The notes: generated by a model not told the origin, from the sequence alone. A stretch of DNA of 64,000 nt from Flagellimonas_A sp039592695 (GCF_039592695.1 NZ_JBBUTK010000002.1:496001-560000); one strand, 5' to 3'. Counted from the stretch's first letter, positions 43,407 through 52,022 are shown. A program made the numbers and translations.

Positions 43407-43488
43407 GCGGGTGTGGTGGAATTGGTAGACACGTCAGACTTAGGATCTGATGCCGCAAGGTGTGGGGGTTCGAGTCCCTTCACCCGCA
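43407..43488 (+). tRNA. tRNA-Leu (anticodon UAG)
   Basis: An 82-nt class II tRNA. Acceptor GCGGGTG pairs with CACCCGC; the anticodon stem TCAGA/TCTGA encloses CTTAGGA, giving anticodon UAG; there is a long variable arm (TGCCGCAAGGTGT) and a T-arm with GGTTCGAGTCC. Discriminator A; no encoded CCA. A terminator follows 4 bp later. Its 3' end is the likely ICE attachment site. Confidence 0.95.
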
Positions 43489-43490
43489 CT

Positions 43491-43520
43491 AAAAGCCGAA
43501 GAGAAATCTTCGGCTTTTTT
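43491..43520 (+). terminator. Terminator of the tRNA-Leu transcript
   Basis: AAAAGCCGAAGA pairs with TCTTCGGCTTTT around loop GAAA, then continues as T residues. Perfect 12-bp stem, directly after the tRNA. Confidence 0.85.
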
Positions 43521-43723
43521 ATTTCAAAATTTTGCCGAAAAAAGACACGGGTACAACATAGGTACAACATTTGGTCTATTTTCAGGATAAACTTTGATTT
43601 ACTGCCATATAATTCTATTTGATATTAACCACTATGTCAATCAATATAAATTCATAGAATTTAGGTTTTCTCGACTCTTGTTCTTCGATTGAGAGTTTAT
43701 TATCATACAATATTCCCGAAAGT

Positions 43724-43871
43724 TAAACTCGTAAAATACTTCCATCAAAAGACTACGGCATAAAGCCATCGCTTCTGCCCCTACTCATTTATTCCGTTTC
43801 CTTTTGAGCCAAGATTTTATCTTCCGTTTGGTTCACTGCTCAAATATTGTTTAATCTAAAATTTGAGTATT
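43724..43871 (+). promoter_or_regulatory. Repeated leader sequence, copy 1 (upstream of parB)
   Basis: This 148-bp block immediately before the parB ATG recurs at 45766-45913 before the next gene. Shared blocks in order: TAAACTCGTAAAATAC, CATCAAAAGACTACGGCATA with AAGCC, CTCATTTATTCCGTTTCC with TTTTGAG, CTTCCGTTT and AAATATTGTTTAA. The element contains a GGC-ATAAA-GCC mini-hairpin and a CTCA...TGAG pairing. It may be a shared promoter, operator or leader RNA. Confidence 0.7.
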
Positions 43872-45659
43872 ATGACAACAAAAGCGAGTACCAAAAGAAA
43901 CCGTAGAAGTACAACGACTACTGCGAAGAAAGAATTGAACGGGAAGAAAGTCCCGACACTTCAAATCGAGAACCTTCCCATCGGCAGAATCAAGCCTGAC
44001 CCCAAGCAACCGAGAAAGACCTTTGATGAGAAACAGCTACAACAGCTCTCGGATAGTATCAAAGAATTTGGTGTGCTACAACCGATAACGGTTCGGAAAT
44101 CTGAAAAGGACTTTATCATCGTAATGGGCGAACGAAGATTTCGCGCAAGCAAATTGGCGAACAAGAAAACGATTCCCGGCATTGTAAGAACCTACGAAAA
44201 TGATGACGTACTGGAAGTTCAAATTATCGAAAACCTACAACGAAAGGACGTAGAACCTACCGAAGAAGCCGAAGCAATAGCTTATCTGAGCAATAAGTAT
44301 GCGCCTTCTGAAATCGCAAAGCGTTTGGGAAGAACGGACAATTTCATTAGACAACGTTTGAAGTTGGCTGGATTGATTGACGGTTTCAAACATTTTGTAC
44401 GCAGTGGCGAAATGACCATTTCTTTAGGTGTCGGTGTGGCACTTTTTGAACCAGAAGAGCAGCAGATGATGCTGGAAACGATGGGCGAAGAATTCAACGC
44501 ACATCAGATAAACCGTATGATAAACAACCGAACCTACGACTTGGAAAAAGCACCCTTTGATGTTGCAGATAAGACATTGGTGGCTAAAGCGGGTTCCTGT
44601 GTGGAATGTCCATTAAATGCGGCCAATCAAGGTAATCTGTTTGGTGAAGGCAAAATGGTCTGTACGAAGTCAGCCTGTTTTGAAACGAAAAAAACCAAAT
44701 CGTTCTTGAACCTGATTGAAAAATCTAAGAAAGACAACATACTGCTCATTCCTCAAATACGACAGTATTGGGCAGATGAAGAAAAAAATCAACTGGTCAT
44801 TTCACAACTTGAAAATAATGGGTTGAAAGTCTATTTGCTGGATGATGTTGAAATTATTGAGACACCCATCGAGCCGACAATGGATGCCATTAAGATTGAA
44901 TACCAACATTATGATTATTCTGAGGATGAATTGAAAGCAGAATTGGACGAAGCCATACAGAGCTATAAAGAAGACCTGGAAACTTACAATTCAGCAGAAA
45001 AGAACGGTTTTGTAAATGGTATCGTCTTCCATCCCGAAACGTATCAAAACAAAAATGTTTTCGTAAAAGTGATTGAGAAATCGAAGAAAGTTTCTACAGA
45101 CTATTCTGCACCATTGGCCAACAGAAAAATGGCAGATTGTACACCGGAAGAACAAATCATCAAAATCAATGAACGTGAAATCCGTAAGAAGCAAATTGAG
45201 AACAACAAGCAGTTTGAGGAAGTGGTGCAGATGATTCGTGAGACGGATTATATCGATACCAAAAAAACACTTTCGGTAGATGAGATGGTTGCTTTTTCCA
45301 TTTCGCTGTTTGAGAACAATGTAGATTACATAGCACAGCAAAAGTTTTTTTCAAAACTCTTAGGTGATACATCAAAAATGACCAGAGTAGAAACCGTAGC
45401 GCATTTCAAGAAGAATTTCAAAAAAGAAATTTTCCATAAGTTGATTCGCTATATCCTCACGAGGCAAGTCCATTTTGGCGAAAGTAATCACGTCAATAAT
45501 CTCACCAACATTTCATTCTACAATGCGATGCAGGGATATTACAAATCCAAAATTGCAGACATTGAGAAGAACTATGCTGAGAAACGAAACAAGCGTGAAG
45601 CACGTTTGAAAGAGCGCATCTCGGTTCTTAAAAAGAAAATTCAGGAACTCAACGATTAG
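43872..45659 (+). CDS. ParB/RepB/Spo0J-family partition protein, large ICE type
   Basis: I use the ATG at 43872 (MTTKASTKRNRRSTTTTAKK, 595 aa); a TTG 9 bp earlier is less likely. Residues about 30-130 are a ParB N-terminal domain (IKPDPKQPRKTFDEKQLQ, then GERRFRA, the phosphate/CTP-binding motif, and IIENLQRKDVEPTEEA). A helix-turn-helix follows (SEIAKRLGRTDNFIRQRLKL). A Cys cluster, CVECPLN...CTKSACFE, suggests a bound zinc near residue 245-275. The long, charged C-terminal half is not shared with chromosomal ParB (about 300 aa). No ParA gene is adjacent. Roles could be ICE maintenance or regulation. Confidence 0.9.
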   Translation: MTTKASTKRNRRSTTTTAKKELNGKKVPTLQIENLPIGRIKPDPKQPRKTFDEKQLQQLSDSIKEFGVLQPITVRKSEKDFIIVMGERRFRASKLANKKTIPGIVRTYENDDVLEVQIIENLQRKDVEPTEEAEAIAYLSNKYAPSEIAKRLGRTDNFIRQRLKLAGLIDGFKHFVRSGEMTISLGVGVALFEPEEQQMMLETMGEEFNAHQINRMINNRTYDLEKAPFDVADKTLVAKAGSCVECPLNAANQGNLFGEGKMVCTKSACFETKKTKSFLNLIEKSKKDNILLIPQIRQYWADEEKNQLVISQLENNGLKVYLLDDVEIIETPIEPTMDAIKIEYQHYDYSEDELKAELDEAIQSYKEDLETYNSAEKNGFVNGIVFHPETYQNKNVFVKVIEKSKKVSTDYSAPLANRKMADCTPEEQIIKINEREIRKKQIENNKQFEEVVQMIRETDYIDTKKTLSVDEMVAFSISLFENNVDYIAQQKFFSKLLGDTSKMTRVETVAHFKKNFKKEIFHKLIRYILTRQVHFGESNHVNNLTNISFYNAMQGYYKSKIADIEKNYAEKRNKREARLKERISVLKKKIQELND

Positions 45660-45677
45660 CTTTTGTTGTTTGAAGAA

Positions 45678-45711
45678 GGATCGGCATTCGTGTCGGCCCT
45701 TTTTCTTTTTA
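45678..45711 (+). terminator. Terminator after the ICE parB gene
   Basis: GGATCGGCA pairs with TGTCGGCCC (one mismatch, two wobbles) around TTCG, followed by TTTTTCTTTTT. It ends the parB transcript before the second leader copy. Confidence 0.65.
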
Positions 45712-45765
45712 TAATAACCCTGAAAGAGTTTTAAAAAAAACCATCAATCAATATCGGCGCAAAGA

Positions 45766-45913
45766 TAAACTCGTAAAATACACCCATCAAAAGACTACGG
45801 CATAAAGCCGTTGCGCGCATCCCATTTCTCATTTATTCCGTTTCCTTTTGAGCTGTGATTTTAGCTTCCGTTTTGGTGATGCTTAAATATTGTTTAACTA
45901 AAATTTCAGCATT
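45766..45913 (+). promoter_or_regulatory. Repeated leader sequence, copy 2
   Basis: The second copy of the leader found before parB (43724-43871), the same length and ending immediately at the next ATG (45914). Differences cluster in the segment after GGCATAAAGCC and before the final AAATATTGTTTAA, while the framed blocks are kept. Confidence 0.7.
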
Positions 45914-46072
45914 ATGAAAGACGCAACAAAAGCAAAGATTTCGGTCAAAGAAGCCGAAGCACATTATGAATCTAGTAGAGCAAACTACACGATTGAAGGT
46001 GCCGAAAGCCATCTCGCCTATTACCGAGAAAAACATCCAGAGTATTATGCTCTGTTATCACAAAATGTTTAA
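45914..46072 (+). CDS. Small ICE protein, hypothetical
   Basis: A 52-residue protein, MKDATKAKISVKEAEAHYES..., ending EYYALLSQNV. It is acidic, helical, tyrosine-rich, with no membrane segment. It is preceded by the repeated leader and ends 17 bp before the DUF932 gene, with which it is probably cotranscribed. No family recognised; the exact leader-ATG junction shared with parB supports it as a real gene. Confidence 0.6.
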   Translation: MKDATKAKISVKEAEAHYESSRANYTIEGAESHLAYYREKHPEYYALLSQNV

Positions 46073-46089
46073 CCAAAAATTAAAAAGCT

Positions 46090-46926
46090 ATGTATTTACA
46101 AAATTTGCAACAAGATGAGATTTTCGTTTCCAATGAAATGAAATCCCTAAAAAGTCTGACCCAGATGGAATCCCGTCGTGGGCTTGAAAATGCCATTATC
46201 TCAAATGGGAAGATTGTAAATGTGGTATCGAACAGTTACGGCCACATTCCGAATCAACTCTTCTTCAAGAAAGCCGAAGAAATGTTGATTGATGCCGGAC
46301 TGAACTATCATAAGCGAACCATCAACAAAAACGATAGGTCATTTATCACCGATTTTATCATTGATGATAAAAGCCAATTCACGGTCAAAAATGACAACGA
46401 CTTGATTCTTCCGATGCTTCGGTTCAAGAATTCCTATGACGGAAGCGAAAAGACCTCTGGCCATTTCGGGTTCTATCGAAAAGTATGTTCCAATGGTCTT
46501 CACGTCTCACAGGCCGAAATCGAGTTTTCGATTAAGCACAGCAGAAACAATACAGACTTTATAATGCCAAGGTTGAACAATCTTTTCGATAAATTCTTGG
46601 ATAACGAGTTCTACACCATTACCAAGAAATTCGACAAGATGAAGGAATTCAAAATCATCGATACCAAGGAATTTGTAAAAGCGATTCTTGACAGAACAAA
46701 ACTGTTTCGCTATGAATGTAGCGACAAGAACAGCGACCCATCAAAAAAGTCACGAGAGGTTCTGGAAATCCTTAATTACGAAGCCATTTTACTTGACGAA
46801 GAACCAAATCTCTGGTTAGGTTACAATGCCTTCAATTCGGTCCTGCACAATGTCCTCAAAAAGAGCTTCGGTCAACAAGAACGGTTGGATAAGAAATTGT
46901 TCGGTGAAATCTATGCAATGGCTTAA
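46090..46926 (+). CDS. DUF932 domain-containing ICE protein
   Basis: A 278-residue protein. The central LPMLRFKNSYDGSEKTSGHFGFYRKVCSNGL and the HSRNNTDFIMPRL segment match DUF932, a family common on plasmids, phages and ICEs, often next to SSB or antirestriction genes. The molecular role is unknown, possibly nucleic-acid-related. Downstream a weak hairpin (TCCAGT/ACTGGA, 46943-46961, then TTTT) may end the transcript. Confidence 0.85.
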   Translation: MYLQNLQQDEIFVSNEMKSLKSLTQMESRRGLENAIISNGKIVNVVSNSYGHIPNQLFFKKAEEMLIDAGLNYHKRTINKNDRSFITDFIIDDKSQFTVKNDNDLILPMLRFKNSYDGSEKTSGHFGFYRKVCSNGLHVSQAEIEFSIKHSRNNTDFIMPRLNNLFDKFLDNEFYTITKKFDKMKEFKIIDTKEFVKAILDRTKLFRYECSDKNSDPSKKSREVLEILNYEAILLDEEPNLWLGYNAFNSVLHNVLKKSFGQQERLDKKLFGEIYAMA

Positions 46927-47661
46927 AGCCAAAAAAGGTTTATCCAGTACCTTAAACTGGATTTTCGACTATTACAAATCCCTACCATCAATACCGCTCA
47001 GCACATTTCCCTACATTCCGTTGCACTTCATTCCGGGAAAAGAGCTTCACTACAACTATCTTGGACACAATCCCCAATTTCAGCTTTCCATTCCGCTAAC
47101 CCTTCCCGCTTAGGCTGGGAAGGAACACTACATTCCTGAGCCAAAATTGTGGATTAAGTCCGCTTTACCAAGTCGGAAGGACAGCACCTCGATTTTCTTA
47201 ACAGAATTTACGGCAAGAACTTCTTGAGCCCTTGCTCGAAAATTCTTAAAAACCAAGGCACTGTCCCACACATTTTAAGGGGTTTATAATGGATGAAGCC
47301 TTGAATGTTTTTCGGGGCATCGAAAAACAGGCAGTGCATAACCAATTCTACATTAAACCCAATCGCTCGCCTCGCTTAACTTCCCGTACGCTCAACTCAC
47401 AATCGGCTTTAAAAGAATTGCTAATGCCCTTATGGAACTTGTCAAGACCGAGGCAAGTTTCAGCGAAAAATAAGGTATCTACTTCCTTGAAAATGCGAGC
47501 ATTTTACTACGTCGCAAACACACCTGATTTATTCCCTGAAAGTCTTGACAAAACCCACGTCACCCATTGTGCTACGCACGAAAGAAATCAAACAAACACC
47601 CCTTAAAATTTCATCACAACTGAATTAAACAGGGGAATTATAAATCTTTAATTTTTTAGTT
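46927..47661 (+). other. 735-bp ICE region without a convincing gene
   Basis: Between DUF932 and ssb I see no frame with clear protein character. A 105-codon frame at 47289-47606 is open but has an odd composition and no recognisable motif. The region holds stems such as CTTCCC/GGGAAG around 47102-47123 and GCGAG...GTCGC-type pairings near 47498-47518. It may encode structured RNA or a regulatory or replication site. Confidence 0.4.
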
Positions 47662-48018
47662 ATGAGTACTTTAAGAAATCACGTACAACTGATTGGAAAC
47701 GTTGGTCAAGAGCCAACCATCACGAACCTTGAAAGCGGAAGCAAAGTAGCCCGTTTTTCACTTGCCACAAATGAATATTACAAGAACAAGAAAGGCGAAA
47801 AAGAGCAAAGCACCGAATGGCATACTGTGGTTGCCTGGGGCAAGACTGCTGAAATTGTAGAAAAGTATGTAGTCAAAGGAAAAGAGGTAGGCGTAAGCGG
47901 AAAACTGAAATCCCGAAGCTATGAGGACAAGGACGGTATCAAACGATACGTTACCGAAATCGAAGCCAACGAAATCTTATTGTTGGGTACAAAAAACGGT
48001 AACGGTTCTGACGAATAG
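47662..48018 (+). CDS. ssb: Single-stranded DNA-binding protein (ICE-encoded)
   Basis: A 118-residue OB-fold protein: LRNHVQLIGNVGQEP at the N-terminus, VARFSLATNEYY, EWHTVVAWGKTAEIVEKYVVKG and SYEDKDGIKRYVTEI are all typical of SSB. It lacks the usual acidic DDxPF C-terminal tip (it ends NGNGSDE), so it probably does not recruit host repair partners the normal way. ICE SSBs coat transferred single strands. A terminator follows at 48029. Confidence 0.94.
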   Translation: MSTLRNHVQLIGNVGQEPTITNLESGSKVARFSLATNEYYKNKKGEKEQSTEWHTVVAWGKTAEIVEKYVVKGKEVGVSGKLKSRSYEDKDGIKRYVTEIEANEILLLGTKNGNGSDE

Positions 48019-48028
48019 ACCTAAAAGA

Positions 48029-48064
48029 AAGAGGGCGCACCTGTGGAAAGTTTCGCCCTCTTTA
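48029..48064 (+). terminator. Terminator after ssb
   Basis: AGAGGGCG pairs with CGCCCTCT around a roughly 17-nt loop (48030-48061), followed by TTTAT. It lies about 15 bp after the ssb stop. Confidence 0.65.
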
Positions 48065-48093
48065 TCATTATCTAATTCTAATACCATTAAACA

Positions 48094-48474
48094 ATGAAAG
48101 CACAAGTTAAGGAAATAGAACAAAATTTACGACACTTCACGGGAACGGAAATGTTCTACTACATTCCCATTCTAAGAACCCGATTTACCGACGGGCTGAA
48201 ATACCTTGCCAACGCGGCGGACTGTTATTGGCTCATTACGGATGCTTCGGTAATTGCCAAAAGTTTGAAGAACCGTAGCAAATGGGTAACGATTGACTTC
48301 AAAAGAATGTCAGAAGAAAAACAGGATTACACAGGGTATGAGGCTGAAATCATTTACAGCGATGGTAACGACAACGTTTTGGAAACCCATCGTTACAACG
48401 CTACCGATTTTCCATTGGATGAACTGCGGTTGTTTTTTGTAAATGATACGCTGATGTTACCAAGTGAATATTAA
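48094..48474 (+). CDS. DUF6876 family ICE protein
   Basis: A 126-residue protein. LRHFTGTEMFYYIPILRTRF, LTDGLKYLANAADCYWLITD-like wording (here FTDGLKYLANAADCYWLI) and a TDFPLDELRLFF tail match DUF6876, a small family on plasmids and ICEs of Bacteroidota and others. Function unknown. Transcribed with the 65-aa gene at 48487. Confidence 0.85.
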   Translation: MKAQVKEIEQNLRHFTGTEMFYYIPILRTRFTDGLKYLANAADCYWLITDASVIAKSLKNRSKWVTIDFKRMSEEKQDYTGYEAEIIYSDGNDNVLETHRYNATDFPLDELRLFFVNDTLMLPSEY

Positions 48475-48486
48475 AATCTGGTAGCT

Positions 48487-48684
48487 ATGGTATATCTAAA
48501 TTTCACCGATTTGAATGAGGAAGCACAAAACCGACTTTTAGAGACTTCCAAGGAAGATGTGAAACGAAAATTTGGCGATAGTATTCGCAAATACGTAAAT
48601 GAGAATTATGGCTGTTTTGAAACAATGATTGAAGAAGAAGCCCTTCGGAATTTATATTCCTATACCTATGTATTTAATATCTGA
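48487..48684 (+). CDS. Hypothetical 65-residue ICE protein
   Basis: MVYLNFTDLNEEAQNRLLET..., acidic and helical, ending YSYTYVFNI. It begins 12 bp after the DUF6876 gene and is probably in the same operon. No family is recognised with certainty. It ends about 430 bp before the mobilization genes. Confidence 0.6.
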   Translation: MVYLNFTDLNEEAQNRLLETSKEDVKRKFGDSIRKYVNENYGCFETMIEEEALRNLYSYTYVFNI

Positions 48685-48922
48685 ATGATAAATTTGAATG
48701 AAACACACCTCTGAATTTTCAGGGGTGTTTTCATTTTTAGTGCATTCATAATCACGAAAAAATCGTATCTTTATTTCGCTGAAATACAGCACACAATTTA
48801 TTGTAGGGTTATCCACTTTTTGACTTTCGCCGATAACCGTAACCATCGAAAATTAATATATCGGAAATTTTATTTCCTAAAAAATGGCAATCAGCTTTTT
48901 AGCTGGATTGTATGGATTTTTT

Positions 48923-49105
48923 GTCCCGCGAGCGGGACGAAAAGGAATAGCAAGAGGGTAACACGCTGCGCGATGTTACGGATTCCTTTTCGTATTCAAA
49001 TCATTGATAATCAATCGTTTAAGTTTATTTTAATCTTTTGATTCTCAGCAATTTGCGACAAATGCCCTCAAAACGCCCATTTTTCGGGAAGGATTTGCGA
49101 CAAAT
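48923..49105 (+). other. Candidate origin of transfer (oriT) region
   Basis: Upstream of the mobilization genes there is a dense set of inverted repeats: GTCCCGC/GCGGGAC (48923-48938), ACGAAAAGGAAT/ATTCCTTTTCGT (48937-48948 with 48982-48993) enclosing GTAACA/TGTTAC (48958-48963 with 48974-48979), and two copies of the palindrome ATTTGCGACAAAT (49051-49063 and 49093-49105), 42 bp centre to centre. There is no open frame here. The position just before bfmA and the relaxase is where oriT would be expected. Confidence 0.5.
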
Positions 49106-49114
49106 CGGCGAAAT

Positions 49115-49513
49115 ATGGACACATTTATTGGCATCAGGTTCAAGAAGGAAACAGCCAAGCGTTTTCAGGAATTCTCACGCACACACTTCAAGACCCATAC
49201 CGAGGCAATGGAAGCCATCCTCGATTTTTTCTTCTACAACGAGATATCACCAAAGGAAAATTTAGGTCCTACAGGACGCACCATTGAAGCCAAATTATTG
49301 AAACGTATTAATGCGGTAATCGCAATTATGCGTGATGTAGAAAAGACCCAAACCAAACCCACAGTGGCAATGTTGCAATCTCTTTTTGAAATGGATGAAC
49401 CCAAAAAGAAACCTTTGATTTTAGAAAAGAAATTTACTGAAGTAAAGAAGGAAGTCAAGTTTCAAGAAATCGAGGATACGAGATTCACGAACGAAGAGAG
49501 AGCGAAGCGGTAA
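49115..49513 (+). CDS. BfmA/BtgA-family mobilization accessory protein
   Basis: A 132-residue basic protein. The N-terminus DTFIGIRFKKETAKRFQEFS, followed by HTEAMEAILDFFFYNEISP, matches BfmA/BtgA relaxosome accessory proteins of Bacteroidota mobile elements; the C-terminal part is a lysine/glutamate-rich tail. Such proteins bind oriT and help the relaxase. The paired palindromes 10 to 60 bp upstream are likely binding sites (inference). The relaxase gene follows 38 bp later. Confidence 0.82.
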   Translation: MDTFIGIRFKKETAKRFQEFSRTHFKTHTEAMEAILDFFFYNEISPKENLGPTGRTIEAKLLKRINAVIAIMRDVEKTQTKPTVAMLQSLFEMDEPKKKPLILEKKFTEVKKEVKFQEIEDTRFTNEERAKR

Positions 49514-49551
49514 AAGCGAAAAAGCCAGAATCAACTTTAAAATTCTAACCT

Positions 49552-50583
49552 ATGTATATAAACATCACCGCACAAAAATTAGGAACAAATTACAGTCAGA
49601 GCTCGGCAGATTTTGTGGACTATCTCGAAAAGGAAAACGAGGGTTTGGAAAAAGAAGAGATGGAACACTTTTTTAATCAATATGGCGATGAGATTTCAGC
49701 TAAGGAAGTGGTCAAAGACATTGATGGTAATACGGCGAAACTCAAAAAGAAAGAACCAAAATTTTATTCTATCACAGTAAGTCCTTCAAAATACGAACTT
49801 CGAAAACTTGAAAACAGTAGCGAAGATTTAAAACGATATACCCGAGAGCTGATGAAGGATTATGCCGCCAGCTTCAACCGGGAAATCAATGGGCGAAAAG
49901 TAACTGTAGATGATATTAAATACTTCGCCAAAATCGAACATCAACGCACGTTCAAGGGAACGGATTTTCAAGTGAGGGAAAACCAACCATTTGCTACAAA
50001 GATTCTTGAATTGAAACAAGAAGTCAGACGCATTCAACAAGGTCAGGCAAAAGGAAACATCGATAGGTTAAAGCTCAAAATTGCCAAACTAGAACGTGAA
50101 GCACCGCACCAACTGAATGGGAAACGAATTGTCCAGGGAATGAAAAAGGCAGGCAATCAAAGCCATATTCATATCATCGTCAGCCGAAAGGATGCATCCA
50201 ACACGTTCAGTCTTTCCCCAGGAAGCAAGCACAAGGCCTCTGAAATAGAGATGCACGGCAAAAAAGTAAAACGAGGTTTTGATAGGGATGCATTTTTCAC
50301 GAAAGCGGAAGAGACATTCGATAAGACTTTCGCCTACAAACGCAACTATGCGGAAAATTACAAAGCGAAAAAAGATTTTGTAAAGAATCCCAAATTGTAC
50401 TTCGCCGCTTTGATGAAATTGCCAGCCAATGAAAAGGCATTGGCTTTTAAAATTATGGGTAAATCGGGCATGCCATTGATGCCTAACATCCCAACAAGTA
50501 AAGTACAACTCGCACTCAAAGTTATTAAACAGTTGCGAAAAGGCGTTGAAGTCGCAGTGAAATCAAGTTCTATCGGGATATGA
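49552..50583 (+). CDS. DUF5712-type relaxase (MobB/BtgB-like)
   Basis: A 343-residue protein. The N-terminal MYINITAQKLGTNYSQSSAD and the KFYSITVSPSKYEL strand, and the metal-binding NQSHIHIIVSRKD (HxH), fit the DUF5712 family of Bacteroidota relaxases that nick oriT and pilot the strand. A tyrosine in the first third (for example in the YSITVSP or NYSQSS segments) would be the nucleophile; which one is uncertain. The stop overlaps the coupling-protein start by 4 bp (ATGA), showing translational coupling. Confidence 0.85.
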   Translation: MYINITAQKLGTNYSQSSADFVDYLEKENEGLEKEEMEHFFNQYGDEISAKEVVKDIDGNTAKLKKKEPKFYSITVSPSKYELRKLENSSEDLKRYTRELMKDYAASFNREINGRKVTVDDIKYFAKIEHQRTFKGTDFQVRENQPFATKILELKQEVRRIQQGQAKGNIDRLKLKIAKLEREAPHQLNGKRIVQGMKKAGNQSHIHIIVSRKDASNTFSLSPGSKHKASEIEMHGKKVKRGFDRDAFFTKAEETFDKTFAYKRNYAENYKAKKDFVKNPKLYFAALMKLPANEKALAFKIMGKSGMPLMPNIPTSKVQLALKVIKQLRKGVEVAVKSSSIGI

Positions 50584-52022
50584 ATTGGTCATTGGTAGAA
50601 ATAGTGATTTATTTAGTGGTGCCGGTGCTGTCATTAGCCATACTCTTTTATGCCTTTTACGATACTGAACCAACGGAAAAAACAGATAAACGATACCAGG
50701 TAAAATTCTTGACCAAATCGGGAACGTTCAAAATCGACAATGTAAAACGCGGCGCATCCGTCATCGGATCGGCAGGAAGCGGAAAGACTGAAAGTGTAGT
50801 TTATGCATTTTTAAAACACTTTCGTGAAAACAGTTTCTGCGGAATTATTCACGACTACAAGGATTTTGAACTGACAGAAATGGCTTATCCGCTTTTTAAG
50901 GATGGTGAGATTCCGATTAAAGTCATTTCGTTTGATAGGATTATCCATCGTGTAAATCCCATTGCACCTCGCTATTTGGAAAATGAAGAAAGCGTCAATG
51001 AGGTGTCCAGAGTTTTGATTGAAAACCTTTTGGAACAGCGAGAATCCGGAACAACAGGCACCACCAAATTCTTTAACGATGCTGCAGAGGGTTTGATTGG
51101 TGGATTAATTTGGAAGCTGAAAACGGACTATCCACAATTCTGCACTTTGCCACATTTGATTGCGATATACCAAATGCTTGATACCGATAGCTTGGTTCAG
51201 TTTCTGGAAAGCAACACAACATCGAGGGCAATGGCAGATGCATTCATTAGCGGCAAAGATTCTGACAGGCAGACGGCTGGTGTAAAGAGCACCTTGGCCA
51301 ATGCGCTAAAACGTATTAGTACCCAACGCATTTTTATGGCACTGTCTGCAGATGATGTACCGTTGAACATAAATAATGAAGAAAACCTGGCGGTCATTTC
51401 GGTAGTGAACAACCCCAAATTTGAAACCTCTTATTCGCCAGTAATCGCAACCATAATTCACACCATCACAAAACAGATGAGTGTGCGTAATTCCAGACAC
51501 TCTTTTCTGCTGATGGAAGAAGCGCCGACAATCCGGCTACTGAATATGCACAGGATTCCAGCAACCTTACGAAGTTATGATATCGCCACCATTTATGTGA
51601 TGCAGGACAAAATCCAAAACGATATGATGTATGGCGATAAGGCCAGCAAAGCAATATTGAGCAATCTATCCTATCAGTTTTTTGGCAAAGTAAATGACCC
51701 AGACACGGCCAAGTATTACGAACGCTTTTTCGAAATCATCAAAAATCCAACTAAGAGCGTAAGTAAGGCCGCCAACATCTTTAAAACCGATACCCGAATA
51801 ACCAAAGGCGAAAGAGAAGTTTCCAAAAGAAGAGCTGATATTTTCTTTAGACTTAGGCAAGGCGAGTTTGTGACCTTTGCCGATGGGAAGGACAAGAAAG
51901 TTCAGTTTAGATTATCAAAGATTCAGAGGCAGCTTCCAACTGACACCAAGGGATATTCGGAAGCAGAATTAAGAGCAAATTTTGAGCGGATCTATGAGGA
52001 AGTGAGGTCGATATTTAAATGA
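50580..52022 (+). CDS. Type IV coupling protein (VirD4/TraG-type ATPase)
   Basis: A 480-residue ATPase. One N-terminal membrane helix (IVIYLVVPVLSLAILFYAFY) precedes the Walker A GSAGSGKTESVVYAF (around residue 60-70), and the Walker B region is SFLLMEEAPTIRL (around 305-315), followed by the AIYVMQDKIQ-type sensor region (here ATIYVMQDKIQN). It passes the relaxase-DNA complex to the mating pore. Last gene of the bfmA-relaxase-coupling protein operon; cargo begins 90 bp downstream. Confidence 0.92.
   Translation: MNWSLVEIVIYLVVPVLSLAILFYAFYDTEPTEKTDKRYQVKFLTKSGTFKIDNVKRGASVIGSAGSGKTESVVYAFLKHFRENSFCGIIHDYKDFELTEMAYPLFKDGEIPIKVISFDRIIHRVNPIAPRYLENEESVNEVSRVLIENLLEQRESGTTGTTKFFNDAAEGLIGGLIWKLKTDYPQFCTLPHLIAIYQMLDTDSLVQFLESNTTSRAMADAFISGKDSDRQTAGVKSTLANALKRISTQRIFMALSADDVPLNINNEENLAVISVVNNPKFETSYSPVIATIIHTITKQMSVRNSRHSFLLMEEAPTIRLLNMHRIPATLRSYDIATIYVMQDKIQNDMMYGDKASKAILSNLSYQFFGKVNDPDTAKYYERFFEIIKNPTKSVSKAANIFKTDTRITKGEREVSKRRADIFFRLRQGEFVTFADGKDKKVQFRLSKIQRQLPTDTKGYSEAELRANFERIYEEVRSIFK

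Noticed and set aside
43537..43575. Possible integrase remnant next to the tRNA (GGTACAACATAGGTACAAC)
   Set aside because: Only a short direct GGTACAACAT-type repeat is visible; no frame or recombinase motif could be read on either strand.
46826..47113. 95-codon frame overlapping the end of DUF932
   Set aside because: Mostly out-of-frame reading of the DUF932 gene; the remainder has no recognisable feature.
47289..47606. 105-codon open frame in the ICE between DUF932 and ssb
   Set aside because: No start context, domain or composition typical of neighbouring proteins. I kept it only as part of the gene-free region.
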